Of a stretch of 64,000 nucleotides of DNA, positions 28,671 through 43,815 are shown piece by piece. How positions within the stretch are numbered: the stretch's first letter is position 1; every line of letters starts with the position of its first letter. This DNA comes from Burhinus oedicnemus. Its lineage: Eukaryota; Chordata; Aves; Charadriiformes; Burhinidae. The notes under the pieces were generated by a model. The model was not told the DNA's origin. It was given only the letters and a program-made list of their open reading frames with translations, and made no database searches. The translations under genes were made by a program, and so were the position numbers. The stretch is taken from contig VFFE01007128.1 in assembly GCA_008921705.1 (NCBI GenBank), positions 2,393,673-2,457,672 on the forward strand, written 5' to 3'.

Positions 28671-31600
28671 TGAATGCATTTTCTTGCCATTATTAAGTCT
28701 TGTTGGGGCTTATTGTGGAGTCCTTTAGGGTATCTAGTGGCAGTCGCATCCCATACCTGGAGAGTCACAGGTGAATTACAGAAAGTGGCTGTGTGTCCCT
28801 TCCTTCCTCTTTCTTCTGAAATGGCCGTGGCTGCCCTGACCTCTCATCCCTCTTGCACAGGTGAGCTCTCATCTCCTCACTTCTGTCTCATTCACAACCT
28901 GTAGGTGATCAGGCTCCCTGTTGCTTAATTAGTCCTTTCATAATGAATAATTTGGGTAAGTGCTTTGCTCTGAGTGGTAACCAGCCATTTATCTCTGTTG
29001 CTTCTGTCTGAATAAAGAATTATTTTGAAGTTTAACACTTCACAATTGCTGGCTTTCAGTGTGACAAAGCCTGTAAACTGTACTTAGATTCCTTAAATCA
29101 TATCAAGAAATCGATGGACTTTGTCCTCACTGCAGGCTTCAGATCTTGGTACGGTGTCTAGTAATGGCTCCTCATTTTTCTCTTATGTGTCTCTGCGTAG
29201 GAGACTGAGAAAATGCATGTGCGTGGGCTCACAGCTGAAGTCCTATTGACTGCTCTGACCACCAGGAATGTGTGTCCCTATAATCTGTAACTCCTGGCTG
29301 AAACAATAAATTAGGCATAAATTATTCTCACATGTAAACCTTGTATTTTCTTGGCTTATGTGTACAGGCAACACGTAACAGCCTTCTGGGTAGCTGCTGA
29401 ATTTATCCCTGTGGGAAGGTGAAATGGAAAAAATGAAAAATCTAAACATAACTTTAGAGAAAAAGGAGCTAACTGCACAGGCAGATGATGCATTTAAAAT
29501 GGTTTGTGCTTAAAAAAAATATCCCTCATAACTATTTGGTTAGTACTTCTGTTCTATAATTAAGACAATTATTTCAAGTGTTCCCAGCAGTTCTTCTGCA
29601 TTAGGTTACTGCAGTTAAATCAAGATGCCCACTCTTCTTATTTCTCTCTGACTCATCTGTAAAGGGCTCGGAGGATAGCAAAGGGCTCCCTAAAGGGCTG
29701 TTAGTGCCTGGGCATTCTGCTTTCCATGTTACGCAGGTGGGCTTGGAGGGAGAAGGGGGGTATCCCGTGATACCCAGATGGTGAATAAGCTCCCTGTACC
29801 CACACTTGCTATGAGAGCAGGCACCAGCGTCCTGCGGCACGAGGCTGTGCTGGGTGCTCTGGGAATTGATGGACAAGTGGGGCTGAGGAGATGATAACAT
29901 GTCTGACAGAATAGACCATGTTATTATCGAAAAACTATCTATTAGTTTGACATATGGTTATTCTAACATGAATAGTAAATACCTCATTATACAAAGCCGT
30001 TACTGTTTCTAACTCAGCTCTCTGGTACTTCAGTAAAAGCAATGTATCTTTTTGCATTTATTGGACTGTAATAGTGACAAGAATGCAGCACACTGGCACT
30101 GTTATGGATGTGCAGAACACTATTTTTTCAGGCCTCTGGATACATCACTGATGCAGATCTACTTCCTTCCGTTGTCCATGTACTTAACCATAAAATCTTG
30201 TTAACTCTTCTAGTGGTGGTACCTCAGGGTTTGTGTGTGACATCTCTTCCTAAGCTGAGTGAGGTTTCTCTGCAGAGAGAGGTTGTGGTGAGGGTGGAAG
30301 AGGTCATCATGTTGCTCCTAGACAACCTTGGGGGTTTGTGATAGAGCAGCCATGAGTACCCTACAGGTCATTGTGCATGGTAGGGGGCCTGTGTCCAAGC
30401 GCTCTTGATTTCTGTTCCACTGCCCTAAGAATAATCAAGGGTTTTGAGCCAACAGCTGTGAGACAGAAGCCATAAAAACACAGTGAATCACTTAAGAACG
30501 TTATTTTCAAAAGGTCTTTAAAATGGTCCAGCAGTGTTGCTAAGTGCATATACATTTGTATTCCAATTATCCAGGCCTGGCCTATGTGATAAACATGTAC
30601 AGGAGCAGGTGCTGCTGTGGTACAAGAGGTTGTTCAGTGGCTGGAGGAGCAGGAGCCAGTTAGGCACAGGGGGCAGTTTAGTTCATTGATTTAATATACT
30701 CTTAATTTAAAATCTATGCTTAGTAAAAAATATTATTGCATTAAGATTAGAATATGGTCTTAACTCATAGACATTTAGTTCTCACATAACCTGCTCTTAA
30801 GTAAAAAGTAACTGTATATAAAGTAATTTAAAAAGGGAGGAAGCCCTTTCTATGCTGATGTAAGGCACTGGGGAACGAGTAGTGCGGGAGCAGGCCACAC
30901 AAAAGACATGATGTCTAAGGAGCAGAAACAAACATCACTTTCATTTATGCACCTAATGGCAAGAGCTTATCAGGTAGCAGAATTAAAGTAAACTTCGGAA
31001 GGCTAGGACTGGGAGTTGAGGTATGGGCAGGACTAAGTTTGGATTTACAATAGAGGCTAGGTAAGGAGGTGGCAAATAGTTTTTTTGTGTAGATGTTCCT
31101 TCTTGTTTTAATGAAGCATATTGCATAGTAACAACACTTCCTTCCTTCTGTTAAGCTGAGAAGTCTTTGAAGTGTATACTTCCCTCTCCCAAAAGTGGAA
31201 TTGAAATCCCTAATAATTGCCTTCAGATATATTTGAATTCTAATTTAGCATTACCTTCCTTCTTGTGTTTGGCTTTCTTCAGAGTCATTGGCACTTCATC
31301 TTGCCCTAGATGCCACTGGAAGTTGTATGCTTTGCTCTGCAGCCTAGTATAGAGCAGTACGCGCCCCAGCGCTTGCACCAGTCCGGAGCTATGCCACATC
31401 CTAGCAACATCTCTGGCGTGCAGTTGTTTCACAGTCTCTGTCATGCAGAGTTTCACAGCAATCTGTGCCCATGCAGTGAGGGCAGTGTTTACAAATTTCC
31501 CCGTAATGGAGCCTTTGGGGCCAGAAGAATACTTCTGGTCCTAGCAGGAATTTAATATGATCTCATGCACTGAAACTAGGCTGCTTTACATGAAAGAAGA

Positions 31601-34600
31601 GATTTTTGCCCTGTATTTACAGCAATATTTTAATTATTTTTCTCTTGAGAAAAGCGGTTAGTTTCCTGAACACTCTGAGGCACTGTAGGAATTGGTGTTG
31701 CTGACCTGGCACTCTTGCTTTCTTATCTGCTGCTTCATCATGGTTTCACTGTAGTAACATCTGTTGTCAGAAAGTCAATACAGTGAATTTGGGAAGAGCT
31801 ACAACTGCTTGGGGAAGTGGATGCATCAAGCTAAACAGTTGATCTATCAAGTTCACTTGCAGTATTTGTTTCAGTAATGGATTGCAGTCTGTGGTCCAGT
31901 TAAGTGATGGCCTCAGCAGTCACCTCAATACTAGCTCAGGGCTGGCTTTGTTAGTTGGTGCTAGAAAAAAATCCCTTCAGACAACAGAGAAAATGCTTGT
32001 GCTGGAGTCCCTGAAGGAAAACCAGAAAGTTAAGCTTCAGACAGGAGAGATGCAGCCCAGTCTTTGTTCCCTCCGTACCCCTTTGACTGTTCATATGCCT
32101 GATACATGTGTGGGGTTGGTTTTTGGTATCAGAATATGCTTACTGAAGTGCTGCCCTGAGGGGCTGTGTCTCTTCACCCTGTTTTTTCACTGTTAAAAAC
32201 CTGAAAAAGAGCCTCTGATACGCAGATTGATTGAACTGACTAAAAAGGATACTTCCATTATCACCATGAATCAGGATTCAGATCTGATTGTGTATTATAT
32301 TCTTAAATGTATTCAGCACAAAATGCCCTGTGTTTCAGTATGTGAAATGATAGGCAGGGCACCAGCTGTAATGGGCCATGAACGGACTTATTAGACAATG
32401 CATCTGATTTTTACTGAGTGCATCTATTTCAATGGCAAGTTTAGTTCTTCTGATGGGAAGCAGAAATGCTCAGTAGGTAATATAACAAAATCAGCTGGTT
32501 ATTTGATGGGGCTGAGAAATGAATGGTGGTCTTAGTTCAGTGAAGGAAGAATATTTCTGAACGAAGCTCATCAGACATAACTGTGCCAAATCCAAGACTA
32601 GCTAGCTGGGAATTTTTCTCTGAAAAGCATTATTGAATTTTCTAGAAGACTCCTGATATGCTGGCTCTGAACCTCAAATATGTCATCTTGTTTTAGTACA
32701 AAGGTGATGATCAAATGTGTTAGTGAAGTGCATTTAAAAAATAAATTAATTAAACTAACTTTAAAAACTCCTAGGGTTAGCAAATTCCCACAGGAAAAGC
32801 TCTGCTCTCTGGGATTACAGTTTTTCACAGATACTGTCCCAGAGGTAAAGTTCTTCAACAGAAGGTTAAAGTTATAACTTTAAAATAGTGAATGTTTAAG
32901 GGGATAGATACCTATTAATAGGTTATATTAATATACCTTAATTGGTTTCTTCTTTAAAATCATGTAAGTTGAATCTGGTCATATGCAAATCTTTAAATCA
33001 AGAATTTTCCTGTAGGTAATGAAATTCAAATATTGCCTAATCACTTCCCTTCTTAGAGAAGCACTGGTTTATGGATTCTGTGGCTTAGAGCTTTCTAGCA
33101 TGAACACTTTCCAAAAAGGGTAGTACTTCTTCCGAATTGATTTGAATTTGCAGGGTTCAAAGCAGCTGTGTGACATGCTGTACACACACCCCCACACCCC
33201 CCCCGGGTCCAGTGTTATAGATAGCTAAGGTTATTTGGATTGTTTTGGAAGAGAATGAAGGAAAGGAAAAGCGATATTATGGAACACAACTGTGGGATAA
33301 AGCTGTTTCTGGCCAGCTGTGAGGTACTAAACATCTATGGCAGTCTAATGAACAATGCAAGACCAAATTTCTGTGGAGTCAAATGATTTTTAATGCATCT
33401 TGAGTGCCAGCTACAGGAACACATGTTGTCTTCTAAGAACGGGCAACCATCTGCTCAGTTCATGCTCTTTGTTTGTGTGACACACCGCCCCCACTGAAAG
33501 CATTTGGTGATGGAGAGCAAACGAGTTACACAGTCAAATATGTAGATCAGCTTCAAGAGAGGGAAGCCCAGCATAGTGTTATGCCAGTGCTTCGCAGACA
33601 ACCGTGTCTGCGCATAATGTACCCTCATCAGCATGTGGGGCATATGTTGTGTTTCTGAATGCTGAACCAGCAACACAGTTGTCTGTCCATCTCTTTAAAT
33701 CTTCCATGATTATAACTTTCATTATAATCACTCATTGGTGTAAGTGAGAGGGAGGGTGTAATAAACTTGTATAATTTGTTTTCTACTTATTGTCAAGCTC
33801 TTCCAATTGTAAATAACATGAATTAAACCACATCAGTAATCTAGTCAATATGCACTAAATCAAATCTAGCATATGTTTTGGAATTAGGCTACAGATCAAA
33901 TCAGAATGCATTATTTAGATAGTTTATAACACGCATACTGAACATCACAATTCTTTTGCATACTGAAAAACATGAAAAGCAATGTTAACTTTAAGTTCAA
34001 TATATAACTTTAAATTTTGTATGTTTTTATTTTCTAAATCTAGTGGTAAGGATAGCAGTATTTTAGGTGATCCAGTTTTAATTTTTGTCCCTAGATTTAA
34101 TCTTTATCCTATTTATCTGCTTTGAGACTTGATGCTGCTGCTTTTTGTACAAGATTTTGAGGCAAAGTCACTTGAACTTCGGTAACTTTATTTGTAAAAC
34201 TCAATGACTTAAGACTTCTTTATACACTCTTGGGATTGTTGAACAAAAGTCTGTATGTATTTTGCAAATATAGTCACTCCTATGCCTGACAAACGTATTT
34301 GTGGATGAAAAGCAATGTGAATAATTATCATTTAAAAGTAATACCTTGTTAGTTTCAGATACTCTTGGAATGACAGGTATCTCAGTGGGGCAACACCAAT
34401 CTTTTTGCAGAATTTAAGAAACTGTCAACAATTTCCTTGACCAGAAAGATTGTTGTGAACAACAACACCTGGATAAACATCTGCTGATGTACCAAATATG
34501 AAAATTAATCTTCAGGCAAAGGTTTAATTGATATTTGACTTGTAATGGACTAGGTGCTCTGTTAACTTTTGTCACAACCTGACTTCTTTGTATTAGGCCC

Positions 34601-37600
34601 ATGAGATGTTTAATATCTGTTCAGAGCAGATATATAATTAAGCCTTTTTTTGATGTTAAATCTGGAGGAGGAAAAGAATTTCTGGGTTGAACTCATGTCT
34701 CCAGAAGGCTCAAGTATTTTCAGTTATTGAAATAATTTAGTCATCTCCATATTTATTGGAAAAGAACAATATATACCTAGGTGTTTGAATAGGACTTGTA
34801 CCAAAGAATTCTGCTCTTAAAGCTATTGAGTAATAGCTACAGAGCTGGCTTGACTTTTGGAAATGCCCTTTACAACAATTCATCCCACAAAAATAGCGTG
34901 CAATGTATGAACTTATGTGTTATATAGCAGTAGCTTATTAAATATTGCTTAATATGTGTCCCTGTCTAAATTTAAGTCTTTTGGCTGTAATTCCAAATAG
35001 AGGTCTGAAGTTGGCAAATATGGGCTTTCTAATTTAGATGTTTGAAAGTCTGAAAGTTAGAAGAATTTAATTTTTAGGAGGGAAATGCATATATGCGTGT
35101 TAGAGTAGAGCTAGAGCAAAAAGCTTTCACGCTGATACGACTGCTCTGGAAAGGTAGTACTCACTGCTTTCCTACAGCAAATACTTCATCTGCAATATCC
35201 CCCAGAATAATCGTTCAGCCCTTTTGTGATGGATCTTATGCAGAGTTCAGTTTCTCATTGCACAGAGCTACTTGGAAGGGGGGGAGGAGGAAGGGCTTGA
35301 GTTTTGAGTTCCATCACTGCATTAAGAAATAAATTGGATGCAAGGAGCATTTGTGTTGGGCCTAATGACTTGGTGCTGTCAGATAATGCTGTGTTGTGTC
35401 TAATGCCTTTTCCGAGTTTATTGTTACTGAAATTAATGGAAAGCTCCATTTATGTTTAAGAGCACATGACAAGATCCAGAGTAAGTGACAGAAGCAGATG
35501 ACTAACAGTAATGAAAGCAATTGGGAAAGAACAGCCCTATCAAAGGGTATAGTCAGAGTTGATTTGGAGCAGTAAATAAAGATCATTCAGTATCTGACTC
35601 AAAAAAAGGTAAAGGCAACAGCCATTAAAGGCATATCCACTGTGTGCGGAGGGAAAGAGCCTCTGCGTGCATTTTAGTTGAGGGGAAAAAAAGGTACTTT
35701 AATTCCAGATGGTGGTTACGCAAATGATCTTTTAATTGGTAAGCAGGAATATTTTCCTTTGCCCATATTTATTTTTTGAGATTAAACTCTTGCTTGTGCA
35801 AACAGTGTCCACATGCTGGTACACAGCAATGGACATCTGTGCTTTTTCAAATCATTAGGACTAGATTAGTAATTTTGGCTGAAATCTTGAGTACTGAGCA
35901 CTAGCTTCCAATATCTGACTTCAGTTGATCCATGTTAGGGTTGGGTACTATCCCTTCTCTGGCCAATTTTCTTCTACCAATTTTGAGTCTGTCTTTCTCT
36001 GCAGCAGCCTTTCTTTTTATGGGAAAGCTCTGCCAGATGTGCTGCCTTCTGTGGCCTCTTGTCCCTCGCAAGGGACTGCCTGAGAGCTGCAGAGCAGCAA
36101 AGCAACCTGTGCTCCTGACTCGTGCTGTGCGGAGGGATTGCCTCATAGGCTAGAGATGAGCTGTTTAAAGAGTTGCCCTGAACTTGGTCTCACTTTAATG
36201 TAATACCAAACACTGCTCTGACCATATGCAGTAGCTGCAGTCTTTTTCCTTCTGAAAATGTGTGCACCTGGACAAGTGATTGGTATAGCCATGAAAATGG
36301 GTTGCAAGTGTGGAGGAAAACAAAGCCAGGATGTGAGCAAGTTAGCTATTCACCATCAGCCTTTGTTTCTGGCTTATTTACGATACAAGACAAGTAGGAA
36401 ATTCAAGCCACTGCCTGCCTTGGTGTGATGCTACTGTGTTCAAGAAAGATGCTGTAAGTGTGGGACTGTTGGGTAACCTGATTAGTGTCTCTAACTAGCA
36501 TGGAGATTTGTGTGTTCTGATTGATTTATAGGGATGAGCGGCCAGAATCCAAACTACTTTTCTGTAACGTTGGTGTGCAAGGGGTGTTCAGATTCTCTGA
36601 ATCGCAACTTTTAGCTTGGTTGGCTAAATGTATCGAATGGCTAAATTAGAAGTGATGCCAGAATCCCTGATGTGATCCTCAGTATCTATATCCTTCCAGT
36701 TTGTGAGCTGTCTGGGCACTGCTCTCTGCAGCACTGAATCAGCAAGAAAATTAGGTTAAGGGTTGTGTGAAGAAAGTGAAGTTGTAGAGTGGACAGTTAA
36801 AGAGGAAACTTTTGTTTAAACATCTAAGCAATAAAGAGACTGACATTAGAAACTAGAGATGTCAGCACATGTTGAGGTAAATCTGCAAACCCAGTTTACC
36901 ACTATCACAGATCTTGGATTTGTTTACTTAAAACCAGTGGTTTTAAACCCTGTGTGTTTGTGGATCCTAAAACACTTTTCAGTGGAGATATGGACCTCTG
37001 ACCCATCTGTATTCCTACTGACTATGTGTAAAAATGCAGGACCTTAGTTTCTTCTGTTGGAGTCCTTAGAAGCAGTCTCTGGACCCTGAGGATTCAATAC
37101 TTAGTGGATTACCCTAAATTAGGAGAATTGCTGACTTGCAAGAGAACTTGGTGGAAATAGGCAGAGAGATGTAAATTTAATTTCTGGCTACTAGTTCATT
37201 AGAAGAAACTGTCCTGTATCTTGTGGAGAAAAAGGGTGAAGCAGGTAAATTACACCCTGGTGCAGAGACCAGTGCTGGTGTTCCTAAGGTACTCGGAGCT
37301 GTTGTGGGTTAAATGTATCGCAGCAGAGTTTCTTGCACATGTGTTTCCTGAAATCCAATTGTTGTCTTCTTCCAGCTCTTCTCTCTGTAGCAGAAAAATA
37401 GCGTGTGAAATCTTGCCTCATCAGGTGGCAGGGACCTGAATCCTTCAGTGAAGACTGCAGTGGTGTCAGGATCTTGCTCTGTGAAACTCTCATTTGTCAC
37501 CTGAAAAACAGTGATGTTATTAAGCTGAAGGGGTTGATGTAACTCCATGTCAGGCTGGTGTCATTCCAATGAGCTCAGCAATTCTGCATTTGGAAAGAGA

Positions 37601-40600
37601 TAGACTATATGGGCATTTTGCAGGGACGTAAGGCTTTCAGCAGCCTGATCGACATGTAGTCTCGTCACAGTATTTCTGAAATCATGCAGTATTACACACA
37701 TGTCATAGTGGCTTCCTAAGGAATGCAGAAGCATACTGGGCATGGAGGCGGCAGAACTACATGACAAGGCACTTGGTCACCTCTAATGCCACAGTTTATG
37801 GCCTGTGCAGTAACCCTGCATTTCCCGCAGCTCCAGCTGTTCTTCCTCCCTGCTTGTTCCTGGCTGTGGCTCTCTGCCCAGTTAGCTGTGTTGATATGAC
37901 TGTGATGTTGTCACATTGCTAGATCAGTGAGTAAGGGGCTGGGTTAAAAATAATCCACTTTTAACCTAGATTATGTCACAAATATGAGCATCAATCACAT
38001 GGCCAGCGGAGAGGGATGCGCACCTCAGAGATGTGGGTGTAGGGAGGAAGGGACTGAGTGCCCAGGAGGCAGAGGCAGAGTGGCAACCTGTCAAGCAGGC
38101 TTGATGCTGAAACCCTGTACTGTAAAATGAGATGTTAAGGTGCTGCACGTGTTCAAATGTGGGCTGCTGCAGTACTACGTTCAGATCCCCTGCATCAGGC
38201 ATGCAGTGCAGGTGGTGTAGCATGTAAGATGAGGATGGTTGGCCCTGAAATGGGGCTGTGCAGCACCCAGGTTATATGTGAAGGTATGTAACTACTCTGC
38301 AGCAGACATGAAGGGCTTTGCAAGACAGATGATACTCCAGGAGGCTGGGTAGTGAGATGCCACCACTACCCCTTGGAAATGGTCGGGCTAAACTGTGCCT
38401 CACCTCCTTGCCTCTCCTGGGGGCCATGTCAGGTGTGGACATTGGGAAGATGCAATTTTTATTCCCAGGGACACCAAATGGTGTTTACAGTCTGTATTTG
38501 GTGAGATAGCCAAGCTGTTGGACCACCCATAGAGGTAGTAAGGAGGTGCAGGTTGATTCCTTTCTTGGTTGTAGATTTTCCTAGACCTCAGTCTAAAGTA
38601 GACTTTGGAGGGGTACTGTCCTGGCCCTCTGCATCTTAAATCTAGTTCTTGGAGCTGGGGCAAGGCTCAGAAAAGAATGCAGTAATCGTGACACCAGCAG
38701 AAGGGAGGGCAAGAAACACCTTGGCTTTGTAGTCTACTAATTAGAGCATTCAGATTGAAGTAGTCATTGGCTCCTGCTTCAAGGACTGTATTAGGCACGC
38801 GGTAAAATCTAATCATCCTCCCAGGAGTAAAGCAGCCACATCTTCCAGATTGCTTTTACTGAAGGTATTCTTGCCTCAACATCTGTAACATTGCTCTGAG
38901 TTTGCCAGTGCTCTGCAGCTTGTAATCGGCTAATGGATCATGGGGAGGCTGGCAAGGCAGGCTAATAAAAGGTTTTTCTGTGTTAATGGTTGAAATCTGG
39001 AAGTCATCTGCAACAGGGATTCAGATTGGTACCTGAATTAATTGTTCTTGCCCTTGGCTCAATCTTTATTTGGAGCATTTAGTCATGGGATTTGTGGGCA
39101 CAATTGCGTAGCTGGACATAGTTGCAGCTGAAGCTAATGACATGTACAGCTCTGCAGAGTGTCATAGGATGAAGCAGTTGTAAAATATTTCTAGAAGAAC
39201 CACACTTAAAAGATGGAATATTTAATATTTGGCAAATAATACATGGTGATAATCTGTTTACTGTGTAAAGGCTGTACGTACATTATTGAAAACTGATGAG
39301 AGAAACCAATCTACAGATGCTTTGTTTGGAAGTATCTTAAATTGTGCTTTAATACTGCAGAAATTAGCGGGCTTTCATTCTTCCTGGCTTTTGACCTTTT
39401 GTGAGTTAATTTGGCTGCTTTTATTTGTTCAGATTTTAAAAATGCAATATTAAAATCCAATGCAAAAGTTCAGCTCTGTTCAGAGATACATGTAAGAGGA
39501 ATAATGGCTTTTATCCAGAATCATTTAGTGTGTGTCTACACAGTGCAGTGCTTAACGAGGTAGGTCCCTGAAACAGCATAACTGCATTAACACTCTGCTT
39601 TGCCTCTGCAAACGTACCCTCCTTCTTGGCAGAGCTAATTAGCCTAAATAGAAGGCTGCGATGATGTGTTTATACTGTTTCTAGGACTGGGGAGGTCTGA
39701 CTACATTTTTCGATATAAACCTAGCCACCTTTTCCTTGAGTCTCTCTTAAAATTAATTTCCCCATCTGCAGTGCCTCATGCCTATAACTGGTATCTTCCT
39801 CACTTTCTCCAGTTGACAAGTTTTAATACAAGCTGGTGAGGATGTTTGTGGGTAATGTCAGAAGGAACAATGCTGGTCTTGAAAGTCTCTCTAGACTGTT
39901 TAAGCCATTGGAATAAACTAATGCATTATGTCTCAATGCTGTGTTTTTTTTTTAAAGCTACTTTGTAAACGTGATTACTCAGCCTTGTTTTTATAGCTCA
40001 AGAATTTCTGTACTATTAAAATAGCCATACTTAAGCTTAGTTTTGCATAGAGGTTCTGGTAAGATTGCAAGATGCTGTGGTTCATAGTTTGTTTTTTTTA
40101 TGCTTCTGAAGACACTGACATATTACATCCAAGCCCTACCATAGCTGATTTGAGCCTTACCTGTGGAAAATTTTCATCTGAAAACTCTCCTGTATTCCTC
40201 TTGCAGAGAAGAAAACCATGCAAATGTTCTGTGGACAGGATGAGGTATTTCCTTATTGTAAAATGGTTTGATAGAATCTGTAGACAAATGTATGTACAAT
40301 GTTTATCCATATTGTTTGTAATTCCACTTGTTATTCTCATGCTGCCTGTGACTAGGAATACTCACCTGTGAAATAATTTCTTTCCCATACATTTCTTTCC
40401 CATGCATCTTACCCAGGTTTTGTATTTTAAGGAATCGATTAATGCTCCTTTGGAAGATAGGTCTGTTGCCGTTGGCTTTTTATGGAAGCTTGTTTAATTC
40501 ATGAATCCATTAGTGTATATTCAGTTTGGCTTCCTTGGCTTATTTCTCTTCAGATGCAGATCCCATAACACAGGTCAGTTGCCGTTGTTACACCTGTGCT

Positions 40601-42263
40601 TGGAATAAGACACTGTTGAAGGGAGAGTTTTGCTTTGGGGTGTATTGTGAACAGCACTGCTCCTTTCTTGTCAAACCTACAAAGAGGCACAAAACTGAGG
40701 GGCTGTCATGGGATTCTGCTGACACAGTACATCCCAGAGCAGTTAGTGGCTTCTTGAGCCTGTTGCCAAGTATGAAGTGCAATATTGTGGTTATTTCTGT
40801 TCATCTCAGGCTTGTGGTTATTGAAAGCAACTACAGGCTGAGGCTATTCACTGGCCTCTTTCAAGTAAGAGGCTGATGACTGCAGATACTGACTCTGGCA
40901 AGAATCCATCCTTACAGTTGATGTCCTTGCTCTCAGTGTCAAAGAGAAATCACGTGGCAGTGTCTACAAAAAATTGTCCCACTTTAATATTGCCTATTTC
41001 ATATTCCTGAGACACTTAAGTATTCAGGGCTATGAACCTGTCACTTTTCTAGAGCCCTAAATTAACTATAAAAGGATTTGAATACCTCAGTTATTGAAAT
41101 CTAGCAGAGACTATTGTTAATGGAGACTTACCTAACTGTCTGTGTTTCATTGTCTCGCTTTCCCACTTCATGCCTTGTTATTGAAGACACAATGATCTTT
41201 AGTTGCTTACTCTGGTTTCATGCATGTTGAGTAGATTTCTTTTTTTTTTTTTCCCCTTTCCTGTGCCTGCCTCAGGCACATTTAGTAACTTGCATTACTA
41301 TTTTTGTTGCCACTGGATCTAAGACAACACCTGACTGCATTGGTCTATCCCTACAGTATATCTGCCTGGCTTATGGCTGTCCTCCTAATCTACAGACTTG
41401 GCTGACAAGTTGCTTCCTGATAAGACAGATTAGTTACTGATGGTCGTCTACCAGCAGAGGTCTGTTATCTTTGCAGGCTATTTTTCACTGACAACAATTT
41501 CCTTCCTTGCTTCTAAAACTCATTACCATTTTTTTACTTTGAATGTTCTTGGGAGGCTGATATTTATTTATTTGATTTATTCTTTCAATTTACATGAAAC
41601 TGTGGTAGCTTCAATTAACAGGCATCCATCTGTGCTCTCGGCACCCTGATGGTAATTAAAATTAAGCATCCCTGCATTGTCCAAAGCAATATATAGAACC
41701 AAATTCTTCAAAATACTTCTGGAAATGTCTAGGTGTAGGGGTTCCCTCTCCTGCTGGCTTCCCTTAGTTTGTAGTGTTGGAGTGCAATCATTGCTGTGAA
41801 TTAAGCATGTATTTTAACTGGTTTGCCTGCTGCTTCTCTTCAAAGCTTCGCAGTTTTTTACAATAGCAATACTTCACAACACATACTGGAGTTCACACCC
41901 CCTGCCCAAGGCTGAGAAGTCCACGAGTTCCTGTGAAATAGCAAGCTGTTGGGAAAGCAAAATACACAATGAAAATGGAAATGTGAAAGTTTCCTGCTAG
42001 CTCTGTCCTTCGGGCTGTCCTGTTAACAATTGTGCTGATAGCTTGCTGGAGGCCTACCAAAGGGGGCTGTTTCTGGAGTTTGTGGGTTCCAGCCTACAGC
42101 ACAACTTCAGTATCAGTGGTACATGATTCCTTGTGCTTCATTCGGCCAGTTGACACCAGTATGGAAATGACTAACCTGCAAAACAGTTGCTTTCCTCCTG
42201 TTCAGTGTCTCAAGTTCTAATGGCCTTTTTCTAATCATGAAAAGGAAATGCTTTTCATTAGCT

Positions 42264-42266
<3 letters not shown>
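28671..42266. other. Intergenic DNA, no gene seen
   Basis: About 13.6 kb without supported coding or RNA genes. It contains a C-rich stretch at about 33188-33204, AT-rich blocks at 30680-30830 and 33780-34080, and segments near 38880-39480 whose texture (CTAAT, TTAATT and CAATTG words, few long repeats) would suit conserved noncoding DNA. That cannot be tested from one sequence. None of the open frames of up to 116 codons shows a family motif. Confidence 0.6.

Positions 42267-42294
<28 letters not shown>
42267..42294. repeat. (CT)n microsatellite
   Basis: An uninterrupted CT run of about 14 units, followed by TTCGCTCTC. It reads as (GA)n on the minus strand. Confidence 0.95.
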
Positions 42295-42298
<4 letters not shown>

Positions 42299-43795
42299 CT
42301 CTCACCCCAAAAGCTGGAAAGAGCTTTTCAGAAACTATTATTAAATATAAGGGGTTATAAATTTTTCTATGTTGCCAGCTTGCTCATTTGACCGAACCTT
42401 CTTATCTTTGTAGCAGAAGGCCTCTTGGCAATGAAGGTGTGGGAAGATGGTGGAGCTGTTAGTATGATGTAGAGTGTAATAACCTCACATTAGATGCATG
42501 CTGTCTGTATCTTGATGTGTTTTAAAGTAAGTGCAGTTTCAGGTGAAAGTTTAGTCCTCTTTAATCTGGTAGAGGACAGGTTGCAGTACAGAAGGCTGGA
42601 GGGATAACTTCAGGACACTGGTAACCTGTGTGTAAAAACTGTTGCCTTGGCCTCAAGGCTTGCTTAGTTCACCTGGGAACTGTATAACCAACTCATATTG
42701 TGACATTGCAGACACCACAAAATAAGCAGCCTGTTCAATATTGCTTAACAGTGAATTTTTATCTTGAAGGTCCTTGTACTTGTGAATTACTGATAAGGGT
42801 AAGGAAAGTTATGCTGACAAGCAGATCCCAAGGACTGGGCTTTCTTGTACTCTAGACCATTTGGATCTATTTTGCGATTTTCAGCTATTAGTTTTTCCTT
42901 GTCTTTAACACATGTTACCAGACAGAGTATGTCATAACCCAGGTGCCCTCAGCATTATTCACACCAAATATTTCTTCTGACAGTCTTGGAGCAGTGTGCC
43001 TGCTACACCTTGCATCCATTAGCATTTCTGCTGTCAGAGGGAGATTTTGGGAGCAACAAGAGATTGGGAGGGTGGGGGGAAATGCATTAAATACCTGAGA
43101 TATGAGCATGTTTCTGAGCTCTTATTGCTTTGAAATTATTATTTAACGTGGCAAAAATATTTCTGTTGACATCCTTTAAGCAGGAGCATAGGTTTTTGAC
43201 AAACTGTACCTCACAATTTGTTAAGGACAAATATTTTAAAGCTGCTGCTTTGCTAGGAATGTCAAAAGAAGAATGGTAATACAATCTTAGAAATTCAATT
43301 TTTTTGTTGTTACTCTTTGAAATCATTATTCTTCTGACTTGAAGATCTGGCATCTTTAGTGTATTGATTTTCATATTTTAAACTATAGATTGTGTAACTT
43401 ACATAGCAGTACTGGTAGGTCTGGCATCCTGCAGTTATTCAGATCTAAGATACAAAATTTATAGGTTGAAAGGATGTATTTTATGGGAATGGCTGATGCA
43501 GTTGGAAAAAGTCAGAAAGCTTTTGGGCACAAGGTCCCCACATTAGGCTCAACAAAATTAGTGCGAACTTCAAGCTAAGGGCATTAGCTGAAGAGCTATT
43601 GCAGTTGGTTAAACCTCCCTGTATTAATCAGCTGAATAATTTCAAATGTATGGGTAATTGTAGGTGTGTGTGTTTTCTGTAAAACTATTCATGTGACTAT
43701 TTTGAAGGGCTGTGGCTGTATTTTAGAGGCAGGCATAATTGCTGGAAAAATCTTCAGGTAAATGGCTTTTCAGCTTTTTTTTTTTTTTTTTTTTT
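42295..43795. other. Intergenic DNA up to the second gap
   Basis: No gene or repeat family was recognised. It ends in a T run of 21 bases directly at the N run. Confidence 0.6.
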
Positions 43796-43815
43796 NNNNN
43801 NNNNNNNNNNNNNNN
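43796..43815. other. Assembly gap (20 N) inside a poly-T tract
   Basis: Twenty N lie between 21 T on the left and 5 T on the right. The placeholder size is the same as in the first gap. The true missing length is unknown. Confidence 0.97.
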